Source of the DNA: Chitinophagaceae bacterium
GTDB taxonomy: Bacteria > Bacteroidota > Bacteroidia > Chitinophagales > Chitinophagaceae
Assembly: GCA_947380905.1 (NCBI GenBank)
Contig: CANCSS010000012.1
Span: 1-57,413, forward strand
Direction of reading: 5' to 3'
DNA: 57,413 nt
In this document: piece by piece, positions 7,238 through 15,952 of the stretch
How positions within the stretch are numbered: the stretch's first letter is position 1
Layout: each line of letters starts with the position of its first letter
Made by a program: the position numbers and the translations under genes
Notes under the pieces: generated by a model
What the model was told of the DNA's origin: nothing
The model's database searches: none
What the model saw: only the letters and a program-made list of their open reading frames with translations

Positions 7238-8407
7238 ATGTCAAAGAGAGATTATTACGAAGTGCTTGGCGTTACCAAATCTGCTTCTACAGAGGAGATA
7301 AAAAAAGCCTATCGAAAAGTAGCTATGCAATATCATCCAGATAGAAATCCTGGAGATAAAGCTGCCGAAGAAAAATTTAAAGAAGCTGCATCTGCATATG
7401 AAGTATTAAGTGATGGCGATAAAAAAGCCAAGTATGATCGCTTTGGGCATGCCGCATTTGGCCCAGGGTCGGCTGGTGGTGGAGGAGGTTTTGGTGGAGG
7501 CATGGACATGAATGATATTTTTAGTCAATTTGGAGATGTGTTTGGTGAAGATGTTTTTGGAAGTTTTTTTGGTGGCGGAGGTGGAAGCAGATCAAGAGCT
7601 TCTCGTTCGAGAGGGCAAAGAGGTAGCAATTTGAGAATTAAACTTAAAATGAATTTTGAGGAAATTGCCAATGGTGCCAACAAGCAAGTAAAAGTTAAAA
7701 AACATGTTCTATGTACCACTTGTGGAGGCAATGGTGCTAAAGATAAAAATAGTGTTCAAACCTGCGGTACTTGTAATGGGTCAGGTCAGGTGAAAAGAGT
7801 TACCAATACTTTCTTAGGACAAATGCAAACTGTAAACACTTGTCCTACCTGTAATGGGGAAGGCAATACGGTTACTGCTAAATGTACGCCATGTAAGGGT
7901 GAAGGACGTGTATATGGAGATGAAACTATTTCTATAGACATTCCAGGAGGTGTGCAAGATGGTATGCAATTAAGCATGTCTGGGAAAGGGAATGCAGGGG
8001 AAAGAGGCGGTAGTCCTGGGGATTTAATTATCATGATTGAAGAGGAATCACATGAAAGCTTGCATAGAGATGGATTGAATGTGGCTTACGATTTATACAT
8101 TACCATTCCTGATGCTGTTTTTGGAACCAGTGTAGAAGTGCCAACCATTGATGGTCGTGCGAAAATAAAAATTCCACCAGGAACACAAAGTGGTAAAATA
8201 TTTAGATTAAAAGGCAAAGGTTTCCCTGAAGTACAAGGATATGCAAAAGGGGATCAATTGATCAATGTCAATGTATGGACGCCTCAACAAGTAAGTCCTG
8301 AAGAAAAAGTAGAACTTGAGAAAATGCAATTGAGTGCGAATTTCCAACCGAAGCCAATTAAAGGAGATAAAAGTTTTTACGATAGAGTAAAAGAAGCGTT
8401 TAAATAA
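7238..8407 (+). CDS. dnaJ: Chaperone DnaJ
   Basis: Hsp40 co-chaperone that delivers unfolded proteins to DnaK and stimulates its ATPase. The 389-residue protein has the full type I layout: J domain with HPD at residues 33-35, a Gly/Phe-rich linker (about residues 70-115), four CxxCxGxG zinc motifs (Cys159/162, 176/179, 202/205, 216/219) and two C-terminal substrate-binding domains. It lies nine bases after grpE and is probably co-transcribed. The stop codon lies inside an exceptionally long terminator stem. Confidence 0.97.
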   Translation: MSKRDYYEVLGVTKSASTEEIKKAYRKVAMQYHPDRNPGDKAAEEKFKEAASAYEVLSDGDKKAKYDRFGHAAFGPGSAGGGGGFGGGMDMNDIFSQFGDVFGEDVFGSFFGGGGGSRSRASRSRGQRGSNLRIKLKMNFEEIANGANKQVKVKKHVLCTTCGGNGAKDKNSVQTCGTCNGSGQVKRVTNTFLGQMQTVNTCPTCNGEGNTVTAKCTPCKGEGRVYGDETISIDIPGGVQDGMQLSMSGKGNAGERGGSPGDLIIMIEEESHESLHRDGLNVAYDLYITIPDAVFGTSVEVPTIDGRAKIKIPPGTQSGKIFRLKGKGFPEVQGYAKGDQLINVNVWTPQQVSPEEKVELEKMQLSANFQPKPIKGDKSFYDRVKEAFK

Positions 8408-8445
8408 ATTAAAGGGCTAATGAAATTTAGCCCTTTAATTTATTT
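8402..8445 (+). terminator. Perfect 19-bp terminator overlapping dnaJ stop
   Basis: AAATAAATTAAAGGGCTAA (8402-8420) pairs perfectly with TTAGCCCTTTAATTTATTT (8427-8445) over a 6-nt loop. The left arm includes the dnaJ stop codon. It can also serve the convergent hpt transcript. Confidence 0.85.
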
Positions 8446-8474
8446 ATATCTAATGAATTATTTATATCTAATGA
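8440..8474. repeat. 17-bp direct repeat beside dnaJ terminator
   Basis: TTATTTATATCTAATGA occurs at 8440-8456 and again at 8458-8474, one base apart. The first copy overlaps the right arm of the terminator, suggesting a local tandem duplication. Confidence 0.65.
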
Positions 8475-8491
8475 CTTATTTCCTTAATCCA

Positions 8492-9025
8492 TTATTTCAA
8501 TTGATAAATATCTTTAGAGTTTCGGCCTAGTCCATCATAATCAAGGCCGTAACCAACTACAAATTTATTGGGGATTTCAAAACAAGTATAATCAACGTTT
8601 ACGGAAAATTGACGGGCTTCTTTTTTATTGAGTAGCACTGCAATTTTTACCGAAGCGGGGCCGCTAGAAGCCAATTGGGGCAAGTAATGGTGCAGGGTTT
8701 TTCCTGTATCAATAATGTCTTCCATAATAATGATGTGTCTGCCAGTGACATTGGCTTCTAGGCCAATTGCAGTAATCACATTGCCAGAGGAAGTCATGCC
8801 TTTATAAGAAGCCAATTTGATAAAACAAACTTCTGCTTCAATGGTAATTTGTTTAAACAAGTCGGCAGTAAATAAAAATGAGCCATTTAATATAGATAAA
8901 AAAATAGGTTTTTTACCAGCATAATCTTTATTGAGTTGAACAGCGAGTTCATTTATTTTTTCTTGAATCTCTTTTTCACTTAAGTAGGGCTCAAATTCTT
9001 TATCTAAAACTTTGATTGAATGCAT
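8492..9025 (-). CDS. hpt: Hypoxanthine phosphoribosyltransferase
   Basis: Purine salvage enzyme joining hypoxanthine or guanine to PRPP to form IMP or GMP in the cytoplasm. The 177-residue length is typical. The PRPP-binding loop IIIMEDIIDTGKTL has the paired acidic residues Glu102-Asp103 and Asp106-Thr-Gly-Lys-Thr110. SILNGSFLF near residue 45 and the C-terminal VVGYGLDYDGLGRN are the other family motifs. It lies nine bases after the LysM glucosaminidase gene on the same strand and probably shares its transcript. Confidence 0.93.
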   Translation of the reverse strand: MHSIKVLDKEFEPYLSEKEIQEKINELAVQLNKDYAGKKPIFLSILNGSFLFTADLFKQITIEAEVCFIKLASYKGMTSSGNVITAIGLEANVTGRHIIIMEDIIDTGKTLHHYLPQLASSGPASVKIAVLLNKKEARQFSVNVDYTCFEIPNKFVVGYGLDYDGLGRNSKDIYQLK

Positions 9026-9034
9026 AAGATTATT

Positions 9035-10468
9035 TTATAGTGGTTGAATCGGCTTTTTTTTATTAAAAGGGTTCAGCTTTTTTAATAAGTCCAATTTATT
9101 TTTGGGAGCAGGTTTGTCTTTAAGGGCAGGCAAACTGTCTTTGGCACTTGACTCAATTTTTGCTAATGGCTTAGTTATTGAACTGCTATTGTTTTTTTGC
9201 GCTGGATTTTTATTGGACAATGGTTTGAAGGCTTCTAGGAAAGCGTTGCTTTTTTTGGGTGCATCAAAAGGGGTGAATAAGAATAAAAAATCACCTGCTT
9301 TTAAATTATCATCTGTGGCTTTTGGATTGTATTGTTTTAAGAAGCTAAGTTGAATGCCTTCTGATTGACTAATGCCATACAAAGTTTCATTTGCTTTTAA
9401 AGTATGTACTTTTTTAGGTGTTTCCTTTTTCTTCGCAGCCAAAAATACCAATTGGTCTGAGGCTAATAAATCAGCGGCTGGTATTTCATTGTATTCAAAT
9501 AGTTTATACAAGGGTACATTATTGCTGTTGGCAATGGCAAGATAGGAGCTGCCTGCTTTGGCCCATATCACCGCAATGTCGTTGATTTTAAATCTTGCAG
9601 CGGGGTAGTTGGGGGTGGAGACCATTGTCTTTTTAGGCAATGTGTCTGAGCGAAGGGCAGTATCTTTTTTGGGTTCGCCTTTTAACATGTCAATGGTTTG
9701 AATCGCATTTGGAATACTGTTGACAATGGTTTCAGTACTGCTAATTCCTTTGACATTGGAAAGACGAACAGTATCTGCTATCATTACTAAAGTATCTTTC
9801 TTTACGATGATAGCCGTATCTTTTTTAGGACTTTCTATAGATTTTAAGATCAAGGTATCTTTTGCAAGTGACTGGTGAATGGTATCTGTTTTGGGCTTTA
9901 AACTTGAATCTGAAACAATTGCAGCTTTTTTGTCTGATTCTACAGCATCTTCTTTGGCCAATTCTGGAAAGTTATATTGAGATAGTTCAAAGTCGGCAAT
10001 GACTTTTAATAATTTTCTTGGGTAGTCTGAGGCAGTAGCATAGCCTGCTTTTTTCAGTCCATAAGCCCAGGCAGAGTCGTCTACTGGATCCAGTTCAAAA
10101 AGAGATGCATAATTAGGCCTAGATTTTAAAAAATCTGAATGATCAATAAAAGAACGCGCAGCAGTAGGATATACTCTAAAACATTCTTGTTTTGCATCGT
10201 CGTCTTGATAGGTAGTTTCTCCTTGCCAATCAGATTTACATTTGATGCCAAAATGATTTTTAAAGTTCAAGGATAAATTGCTTTGTCCACTATTGGATTC
10301 TATAATTCCTTGTGCCAAAGTAATAGAAGCTGGAATTCCAGTGCGCTTCATTTCCTTAACAGCAATGTCTTTGTATTGATCTATATAAATTAAAGTGGCT
10401 GTTTTTTGAGCCAGTAGGCCAGAGGGGATTAAAAAAATAAGCAATAAGGCAACTATGCTTTGTTTCAT
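9035..10468 (-). CDS. Exported glucosaminidase with LysM domains
   Basis: Predicted peptidoglycan hydrolase of the GH73/FlgJ-like type. The 477-residue protein has a Sec signal peptide (residues 1-20, ending GLLAQ). The glucosaminidase domain covers roughly residues 25-170, with likely catalytic Glu in AQGIIESNSG and the SSNxxN-like NHFGIKCKSDW motif. A long low-complexity Lys/Asp/Thr-rich linker with repeated KKDT follows, then two LysM modules (about residues 295-345 and 350-400) that bind cell wall glycan, and a Lys/Pro/Ser-rich tail. It may trim septal peptidoglycan in the periplasm, by analogy with the family. Confidence 0.85.
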   Translation of the reverse strand: MKQSIVALLLIFLIPSGLLAQKTATLIYIDQYKDIAVKEMKRTGIPASITLAQGIIESNSGQSNLSLNFKNHFGIKCKSDWQGETTYQDDDAKQECFRVYPTAARSFIDHSDFLKSRPNYASLFELDPVDDSAWAYGLKKAGYATASDYPRKLLKVIADFELSQYNFPELAKEDAVESDKKAAIVSDSSLKPKTDTIHQSLAKDTLILKSIESPKKDTAIIVKKDTLVMIADTVRLSNVKGISSTETIVNSIPNAIQTIDMLKGEPKKDTALRSDTLPKKTMVSTPNYPAARFKINDIAVIWAKAGSSYLAIANSNNVPLYKLFEYNEIPAADLLASDQLVFLAAKKKETPKKVHTLKANETLYGISQSEGIQLSFLKQYNPKATDDNLKAGDFLFLFTPFDAPKKSNAFLEAFKPLSNKNPAQKNNSSSITKPLAKIESSAKDSLPALKDKPAPKNKLDLLKKLNPFNKKKPIQPL

Positions 10469-10469
10469 T

Positions 10470-11111
10470 TTAATGTTTTTTTCTAATCAAAGTTAAGCCA
10501 TCTCTCATCGTAATCATCACTTGCTCGGTATTTTGATCTTGTAACACATGGTCATTAAAGGCTTGTATGGCTTTGGCGCTTTTGCCTTGTATGGTATTTT
10601 CGAGTACTTCGCCATGAAAAAGAACATTGTCAACGATGAGGATCCCATTTTCATTCAATGCGGGAAGCACTAAATTATAATAGTCTATATAACTGGTTTT
10701 ATCAGCGTCAATAAAAACCAGGTCCCATTTTTTATTTAAGGATGGAATAATTTGTTTGGCATCACCCATATGCATTTTAATCTGACTGCCTTTGGGGCTA
10801 ACAGAAAATGCCAATTGGGCTTTTTTAGCGTCCTCTTCTCTTATTTCAATGGTATGTAATTCACCATTTTTCGCCAATCCTTCGGCCAAACACATAGCAC
10901 TAAATCCTGTAAAACTTCCAATTTCTAATATGGCTTGTGGTTGAAGCAACTTACTCATAAAACTTAAAAAGCCGCCTTGGGTCCAGCTGCTTTGTAAATG
11001 GGCATGTTCATGAGAAGCCAAAGTATCCTCGTACAAACTTAATAAATAAGTAGGGGTGCAATTGCTGTACTTCTGAGCGTATTCATTTGCTAAAGGTTGA
11101 ATAAAATCCAT
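10470..11111 (-). CDS. Class I SAM O-methyltransferase
   Basis: Caffeoyl-CoA/catechol O-methyltransferase family (methyltransferase family 3). The start is ATG 11111 (MDFIQPLANEYAQ), which leaves 11 bases after the upstream symporter stop; the longer frame to 11159 overlaps it. The 213-residue protein shows the SAM motif ILEIGSFTGFSAMCLAEGL, the ELHTIEIREEDA strand, the metal-site segment KWDLVFIDADKTSYIDYYN and the NGILIVDNVLFHGEV strand. The metal-binding Asp and Asn are retained. The natural substrate in bacteria is unknown. It lies downstream of the symporter gene in the same orientation. Confidence 0.88.
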   Translation of the reverse strand: MDFIQPLANEYAQKYSNCTPTYLLSLYEDTLASHEHAHLQSSWTQGGFLSFMSKLLQPQAILEIGSFTGFSAMCLAEGLAKNGELHTIEIREEDAKKAQLAFSVSPKGSQIKMHMGDAKQIIPSLNKKWDLVFIDADKTSYIDYYNLVLPALNENGILIVDNVLFHGEVLENTIQGKSAKAIQAFNDHVLQDQNTEQVMITMRDGLTLIRKKH

Positions 11112-11122
11112 ACAACAAATGT

Positions 11123-12577
11123 CTAGCTTTTTTCTGTATTTGGCGATGAAATTAACCAAAGTCCAACAAAGGTAATTAGACCGTTAATAATTAAAAGCTC
11201 TTGCCCAATTCTAAAATTACCAAATAGGAGGGGTTGCATGTAATCTAAAGCCAAACATAATAAGGGAGCTAAAAAGCAGGGTAGGAAAGCCCATTGATTT
11301 TTCAAAATTCTTTTGGTAAGCACCCCAAAGGCAAATAAACCCAAAAGAGGCCCATACGTATAGGAAGCGATTTTTAAAATTAAGTCAATGATGCTTTTAT
11401 TGTCTATCCATTTAAAAACGAGTACCATGATAAAAAACAAAAAAGCAAAACACAAATGTACTCTTTGTCTAATTTTTTTCTTTTTGGCTTCTTCCCAATG
11501 GGCATTTCTTTGCATGCCTATTAAATCTATGCAAAAACTGGAAGTCAAAGCAGTGATGGCGCCATCGGCACTTGGGAATAAGGCAGAGATCAATGCAAGA
11601 ATAAAAATGATGGAGATATAAGGAGGCATATGAAACAATGCAAGGGTAGGAAACAAATCATCTCCAATAGCTTGAATATTATTTTGTGCGGCATATAAAT
11701 TTAACAATCCACCTAGGTATAAGAATAAGCTAATCACAAATAACATACTAAAACCAATTGTCACCATATTCTTTTGGGCATCTTTTAATGTTTTTACAGA
11801 AATATTTTTTTGCATCATTTCTTGATCAAGCCCTGTCATGGTAAAGCTAATGAAAGCACCTCCAATGATTTGCTTTAGAAAAAAAGATTTGCTATTCACA
11901 TCCGTATTAAAAACAGTGGATAGTCCTTTAACATGCATCGCGTTTAATCCATCGGCAAATGAAAAATGCATGTTCTTTAAAATATAGAAACTACAAATCA
12001 CTAAACCCAATAACATGCCCGAAGTTTGAAGGGTGTCTGTGTATACAATGGTTTTAACACCCCCTTCATATGTATACAAAAGAATCATAATTAAGATAAC
12101 CAGGGTAGTGGCCCAAAAAGGCACACCCATCGTATCTAAAATAAATACTTGTAATATTTTCACGACCAAGTAAAGTCTAGCAGTAGCACCTAAGGTTCTG
12201 GAAAGTATAAAAAAAGAAGCACCAGTTTTATAGGCATTGAAACCCAATCTTTGTTCTAAGTAATGATAAATAGAAGTCAAATTAAGTCTGTAATAAATAG
12301 GCAGCAATACATAAGCAATGGCAAGGTAGCCTATCAAATAGCCAAGGGTGATTTGTAAATAATGAAAGGAATCTTTTCCTACTGCGCCAGGGACACTTAC
12401 AAAAGTGACACCACTTAAGGAAGTGCCAATCATGCCAAAAGCAACCAACATCCAATGGCTATTTTTATTGCCAATAAAAAAGGACATGTTGTTGCTGTTT
12501 TTGCCAGTAATTTTTGCTACACCTAATAAAATAAGGAAATAGACCACCACAAATAAAAACAATAAAGGAGCGCTCAT
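11123..12577 (-). CDS. Sodium:solute symporter (SSS family)
   Basis: Inner-membrane sodium-coupled carrier of the SSS family. The 484-residue protein has about 13 hydrophobic helices with the LeuT-type core. The early SFFIGNKNSHWMLVAFGMIGTSLSGVTFVS region and the GGVKTIVYTDTLQTSGM segment near residue 170 are family hallmarks; the latter corresponds to the GGxxxVxxTDxxQ signature. The later FPSADGAITALTSSF stretch near residue 335 contributes to the sodium site in relatives. The substrate cannot be told from sequence. It is divergent from the LOG gene, with 90 bases between start codons. Confidence 0.9.
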   Translation of the reverse strand: MSAPLLFLFVVVYFLILLGVAKITGKNSNNMSFFIGNKNSHWMLVAFGMIGTSLSGVTFVSVPGAVGKDSFHYLQITLGYLIGYLAIAYVLLPIYYRLNLTSIYHYLEQRLGFNAYKTGASFFILSRTLGATARLYLVVKILQVFILDTMGVPFWATTLVILIMILLYTYEGGVKTIVYTDTLQTSGMLLGLVICSFYILKNMHFSFADGLNAMHVKGLSTVFNTDVNSKSFFLKQIIGGAFISFTMTGLDQEMMQKNISVKTLKDAQKNMVTIGFSMLFVISLFLYLGGLLNLYAAQNNIQAIGDDLFPTLALFHMPPYISIIFILALISALFPSADGAITALTSSFCIDLIGMQRNAHWEEAKKKKIRQRVHLCFAFLFFIMVLVFKWIDNKSIIDLILKIASYTYGPLLGLFAFGVLTKRILKNQWAFLPCFLAPLLCLALDYMQPLLFGNFRIGQELLIINGLITFVGLWLISSPNTEKS

Positions 12578-12667
12578 ATCTTTTACATTATTGAAGCAGC
12601 AAAGTAATAAGAATCTTCGAAATAATTAGCTAATTTGCTTCAAGATTGAAACATTAAAACCCATTTC

Positions 12668-13207
12668 ATGAAAATAAAGTCACTTACGGTTTTCTGCGGA
12701 TCCAAATCGGGTAAAAACCCAGCTTATGTTTTGGAAGCAATGGCATTGGGTAAGTGGTTGGCGCTTAACAACATTCAATTGGTATACGGTGGAGGAAACA
12801 AGGGGATCATGGGGGCAGTAGCAAATGCTTGCTTGGACAATGGAGGTAAAGTAATAGGCATAATTCCCAAATTGTTATTGGAATGGGAAGCAGAGCATAA
12901 AGGTTTATCGGAACTGATCGTTACAGATGACATGCATGATCGAAAAAAATTGCTTTATGAAAAGGGAGATGCAGCTATTGTCCTTCCAGGGGGATTGGGG
13001 ACATTTGATGAGCTTTTCGAGATGCTTGTTTGGAATAATTTAAGTATTCACGATAAAAAAATAGTGCTATTTAATTACCAAGGATTTTATGATCCTTTAG
13101 TTGCTATGATTAATAAAATGGAGGAAGAAGATTTTTTATACGAACGCAGTAGGTATCGTTTACAAATTTGCTCAACATTAGAAGCACTTAATACTCTTTT
13201 TTCTTAG
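12668..13207 (+). CDS. LOG family protein (cytokinin-type phosphoribohydrolase)
   Basis: Lonely-guy family nucleotide phosphoribohydrolase, a Rossmann-like enzyme that cleaves ribose-5-phosphate from N6-modified AMP or related nucleotides. The 179-residue protein carries the paired motifs YGGGNKGIMGAVA (residues 40-52) and PGGLGTFDE (107-115) with the MHDRKKLL helix between them, all expected for activity. The role in non-plant-associated bacteria is unclear. The last 20 bases overlap the 3' end of the convergent gene at 13188-13796. Confidence 0.9.
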   Translation: MKIKSLTVFCGSKSGKNPAYVLEAMALGKWLALNNIQLVYGGGNKGIMGAVANACLDNGGKVIGIIPKLLLEWEAEHKGLSELIVTDDMHDRKKLLYEKGDAAIVLPGGLGTFDELFEMLVWNNLSIHDKKIVLFNYQGFYDPLVAMINKMEEEDFLYERSRYRLQICSTLEALNTLFS

Positions 13208-13796
13208 CGCTAAAAATAGGAAAGCCAACTCCTGCTCTAATAATGGGTTGTGGGGTAAGTTGTCCCATTCTATAGGGAGATTGAAGTGAATTAACGATGT
13301 CAAACATAATAGAGAAGTAGGAAAAGCCATTCAGGTTTCTTTTGCCATAACCTATACCAGTTAATAAGCTTGGCGCACTTACATTAGAGGTGCCTGACAT
13401 GCCTGTTGCGTAACTTTTTGCATTAGTAAATGTCCAATTGTATTCAGGTTGAATTTGAATAAAAAATTGATCTATTGGCCAAGCTCTAATAAAGCCGCCC
13501 AAACCAAACTGGGTATTGTTAGACCTTGCAATGGTATTGCCGGTATTGTCCATGGATTTGAAAGATGAGTAATACAAATTAACTGCGGCGCCTAAATCAA
13601 TGTATTGATTGTAAGATTTTACCAATTCCGGATTGAGGCCTAATTGAAAAGATCCAGCACCTCCTCCTAATACAATACCACCTCCAAAAAAAACCGGATT
13701 GGGTGTTTCGATATTGTTGGTCTGTATAGTTGTTTGTGCAATCGTTGGCAAGCTTAACAATAAAAACAAAGCGCTTGTAATATATTTAAAAGACAT
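13188..13796 (-). CDS. Putative outer membrane beta-barrel protein, unknown
   Basis: Unrecognised 202-residue exported protein. It has a Sec signal peptide (about residues 1-20, ending LPTIAQ) and then alternating strands rich in Gly, Asn and aromatic residues (for example GGGIVLGGGAGSFQLGLNP, FGLGGFIRAWPIDQFFIQIQPEYNWTF and PIIRAGVGFPIF), a pattern typical of a small 8-stranded outer-membrane barrel. The C-terminus does not end in the classical Phe. Its 3' end overlaps the LOG gene by 20 bases on the opposite strand. The function is unknown. Confidence 0.65.
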   Translation of the reverse strand: MSFKYITSALFLLLSLPTIAQTTIQTNNIETPNPVFFGGGIVLGGGAGSFQLGLNPELVKSYNQYIDLGAAVNLYYSSFKSMDNTGNTIARSNNTQFGLGGFIRAWPIDQFFIQIQPEYNWTFTNAKSYATGMSGTSNVSAPSLLTGIGYGKRNLNGFSYFSIMFDIVNSLQSPYRMGQLTPQPIIRAGVGFPIFSAKKKEY

Positions 13797-13822
13797 ATAG
13801 TGAAATGAATTTTTCTTTGTAA

Positions 13823-15226
13823 TTATTTTAGGTCGAATATTTTTCCCGCGTTTAGGATATTGTTTGGATCAAATGTTTTTTTAATGCCTCTCATCAGTTC
13901 TAAGGAAACCTCATCAAACAAAACAGGCATATATGATTTTTGAATCAATCCTATACCATGTTCTCCACTGATGGTTCCGCCTAATTCTTTTACAAGAATA
14001 AATAGTTTCCTTAATATTTGATTCATTTCCTCGCTTTCGTAACTTTTCTTTATGATAGGATGATTAATTCTAATGTGTAAATTTCCGTCTCCGGCATGGC
14101 CATAACAAACCACTTTAAATCCATTTTCAACACCCAATGCTTTTACTCCTTTAATCAATTGTGGTAAGGCAGCACGAGGAACCACGGTATCTTCTTCAAT
14201 GGTATAACCAGCAGCAACTGCAGCTTCATTGGCTTTTCTTCGTATTTTCCAAAGCTCATTTTTTTGTTGGGCATCATCAGCAAAGTACAATTCTCCGGCT
14301 TCAAATTGAGCAAGTACTTCTGCAATGGCTTCCATTTCTCCCATCAACACTTCCATGTTGTTGCCATCTACTTCTATGATTAAATGGGCAGCTAAATTTT
14401 CTGTAATAGGGATGGCCGTACTATCTAATATTTTAGAAGCTAAAGTGATGGCATCTATTTCCATTAATTCCATGGCACTTGGGGTAATACCTGCTCTGAA
14501 TATCGCACTCACCGCTTCGCTTGCTTTTTCTAAACTATTAAAAGGAGCCAACATCAATAAGTCAAATTTTGGATGGGGTAGTAGTCTTAAAACAATTTTA
14601 GTCACTATGCCAAGCGTGCCCTCGCTACCAACAATTAATTGCGTAATATTATAACCAGTGGCATTTTTTAAAACATTGGAACCTGTCCAAATAATTTCAC
14701 CAGTAGGCAACACTACTTCTAAGTTTAAAACATAGTCTTTTACTACGCCGTACTTTACCGCCTTTGGTCCGCCAGAATTTTCTGAAATATTACCACCAAT
14801 AAAACAACTGCCTTTGCTAGCAGGGTCGGGTGGGTAAAACAAACCTTTTTCTTTTACTGCATCTTGCAATACTTCTGTTATCACGCCAGGCTCGGTAGTA
14901 ACTTGTAAATTTCTTTCATCTATTTCTAAAATGGAATTAAAACGCTCCATGGAAATAACCAATCCGCCTAAATGAGGAAGGGCGCCGCCCGTTAAACCAG
15001 TTCCTGCACCTCGCGGTGTAACAGGTATCAAATGTTGATTGCAAATTTTTAATAGTTGGGAAATCTCTTCCGCATTTCTTGGCTTAACAACTACTTGAGG
15101 AGCATAATGTAGTTTTTCGGTCTCATCACTGCCGTATTTAGCAAAACTTTCTTCATCAGTAAAAAAGGAATCACTCCCTACAATTAACTTAATCTCCTCT
15201 AATAGGGAGGGTGTAATATTGTTCAC
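13823..15226 (-). CDS. FAD-linked oxidase, GlcD-like
   Basis: Flavoprotein of the glycolate oxidase subunit D / D-lactate dehydrogenase family. The 467-residue protein has a PCMH-type FAD domain (about residues 30-215) with PVTPRGAGTGLTGGALP and GSCFIGGNISENSGGPKAVKYG, and a C-terminal catalytic domain with CYGHAGDGNLHIRI and GTISGEHGIGLIQKSYM, the usual flavin and substrate-binding motifs. It oxidises a 2-hydroxy acid; glycolate, D-lactate or a related acid cannot be told apart. No GlcE/GlcF partner is nearby. The deoxynucleoside kinase gene ends 27 bases upstream on the same strand. Confidence 0.88.
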   Translation of the reverse strand: MNNITPSLLEEIKLIVGSDSFFTDEESFAKYGSDETEKLHYAPQVVVKPRNAEEISQLLKICNQHLIPVTPRGAGTGLTGGALPHLGGLVISMERFNSILEIDERNLQVTTEPGVITEVLQDAVKEKGLFYPPDPASKGSCFIGGNISENSGGPKAVKYGVVKDYVLNLEVVLPTGEIIWTGSNVLKNATGYNITQLIVGSEGTLGIVTKIVLRLLPHPKFDLLMLAPFNSLEKASEAVSAIFRAGITPSAMELMEIDAITLASKILDSTAIPITENLAAHLIIEVDGNNMEVLMGEMEAIAEVLAQFEAGELYFADDAQQKNELWKIRRKANEAAVAAGYTIEEDTVVPRAALPQLIKGVKALGVENGFKVVCYGHAGDGNLHIRINHPIIKKSYESEEMNQILRKLFILVKELGGTISGEHGIGLIQKSYMPVLFDEVSLELMRGIKKTFDPNNILNAGKIFDLK

Positions 15227-15253
15227 CGGTAGAATAATTTAAAACTTATTTTT

Positions 15254-15889
15254 TTAAAAAAGGCCATACAGCATGCCATCCACTTTGCTTATGATTTCGC
15301 CTAAATCCTCTTCTGATTCTCCGAATTTATTTTTATCGCAATCTATAATTAACAAGGGGCCTTCTTTGTATCCTTCGATCCATTTATTATAGTATTCATT
15401 TAATTTTTTTAAATAATCTAAACGAATATTTTCTTCATATTCTCTACCTCTTTTTTGAATTTGAGAAACCAGGGTTGGAACCGATGCTTTCAAATAAATA
15501 AGCAAATCAGGAGGTTGAATCATGGTCTTGATGGTACTAAAAAAACCAAAATAGTTGTCAAAATCTCTTTTACTCATCAATCCCATTTCATGTAAGTTGG
15601 GCGCAAAAATATTGGCATCTTCATAGATGGTTCTATCTTGAATGATGGTTTCGGTACCTCTTTGAATTTCTAAAATTTGGTTCAATCTACCATGTAAAAA
15701 ATATATTTGCAAATTGAAACTCCAGCGGGTCATGTCGTCATAGAAATCCATCAAGTAAGGATTGTGGTCTACATCCTCAAATTGAGGAATCCAACGATAA
15801 TGCTTACTTAACATTTCTGTTAATGTAGTTTTGCCCGCTCCAATGTTTCCTGCAATTGCAACGTGTTTAGGTTTTTTAGCTTTTGCCAT
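15254..15889 (-). CDS. Deoxynucleoside kinase
   Basis: Salvage kinase that phosphorylates deoxynucleosides with ATP, of the deoxyadenosine/deoxyguanosine kinase type. The 211-residue protein has the P-loop GNIGAGKT at residues 14-21, the substrate-site segment MTRWSFNLQIYFLHGRLNQ, the ERS/DRS-like QDRTIYEDANIFA near residue 85, and the lid arginines in KRGREYEENIRLDYL. The length is typical. The start ATG 15889 lies 12 bases downstream of a one-base-short -7-like TATTTTG. It probably shares a transcript with the GlcD-like gene. Confidence 0.88.
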   Translation of the reverse strand: MAKAKKPKHVAIAGNIGAGKTTLTEMLSKHYRWIPQFEDVDHNPYLMDFYDDMTRWSFNLQIYFLHGRLNQILEIQRGTETIIQDRTIYEDANIFAPNLHEMGLMSKRDFDNYFGFFSTIKTMIQPPDLLIYLKASVPTLVSQIQKRGREYEENIRLDYLKKLNEYYNKWIEGYKEGPLLIIDCDKNKFGESEEDLGEIISKVDGMLYGLF

Positions 15890-15952
15890 GGTCGTGAAAA
15901 TACAAAATAGTTTAGTACTATTTATCTTTGTTAATAATTAATTTGTTCTGTT

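Noticed and set aside
7460..7600. Gly-rich repetitive DNA in dnaJ considered as a repeat element
   Set aside because: It encodes the normal Gly/Phe-rich linker of DnaJ.
12600..12645. TAATTTG and TACTTTG as promoters of the LOG gene and symporter
   Set aside because: Both have only one base between TA and TTTG, so they miss the consensus spacing; not listed as sites.
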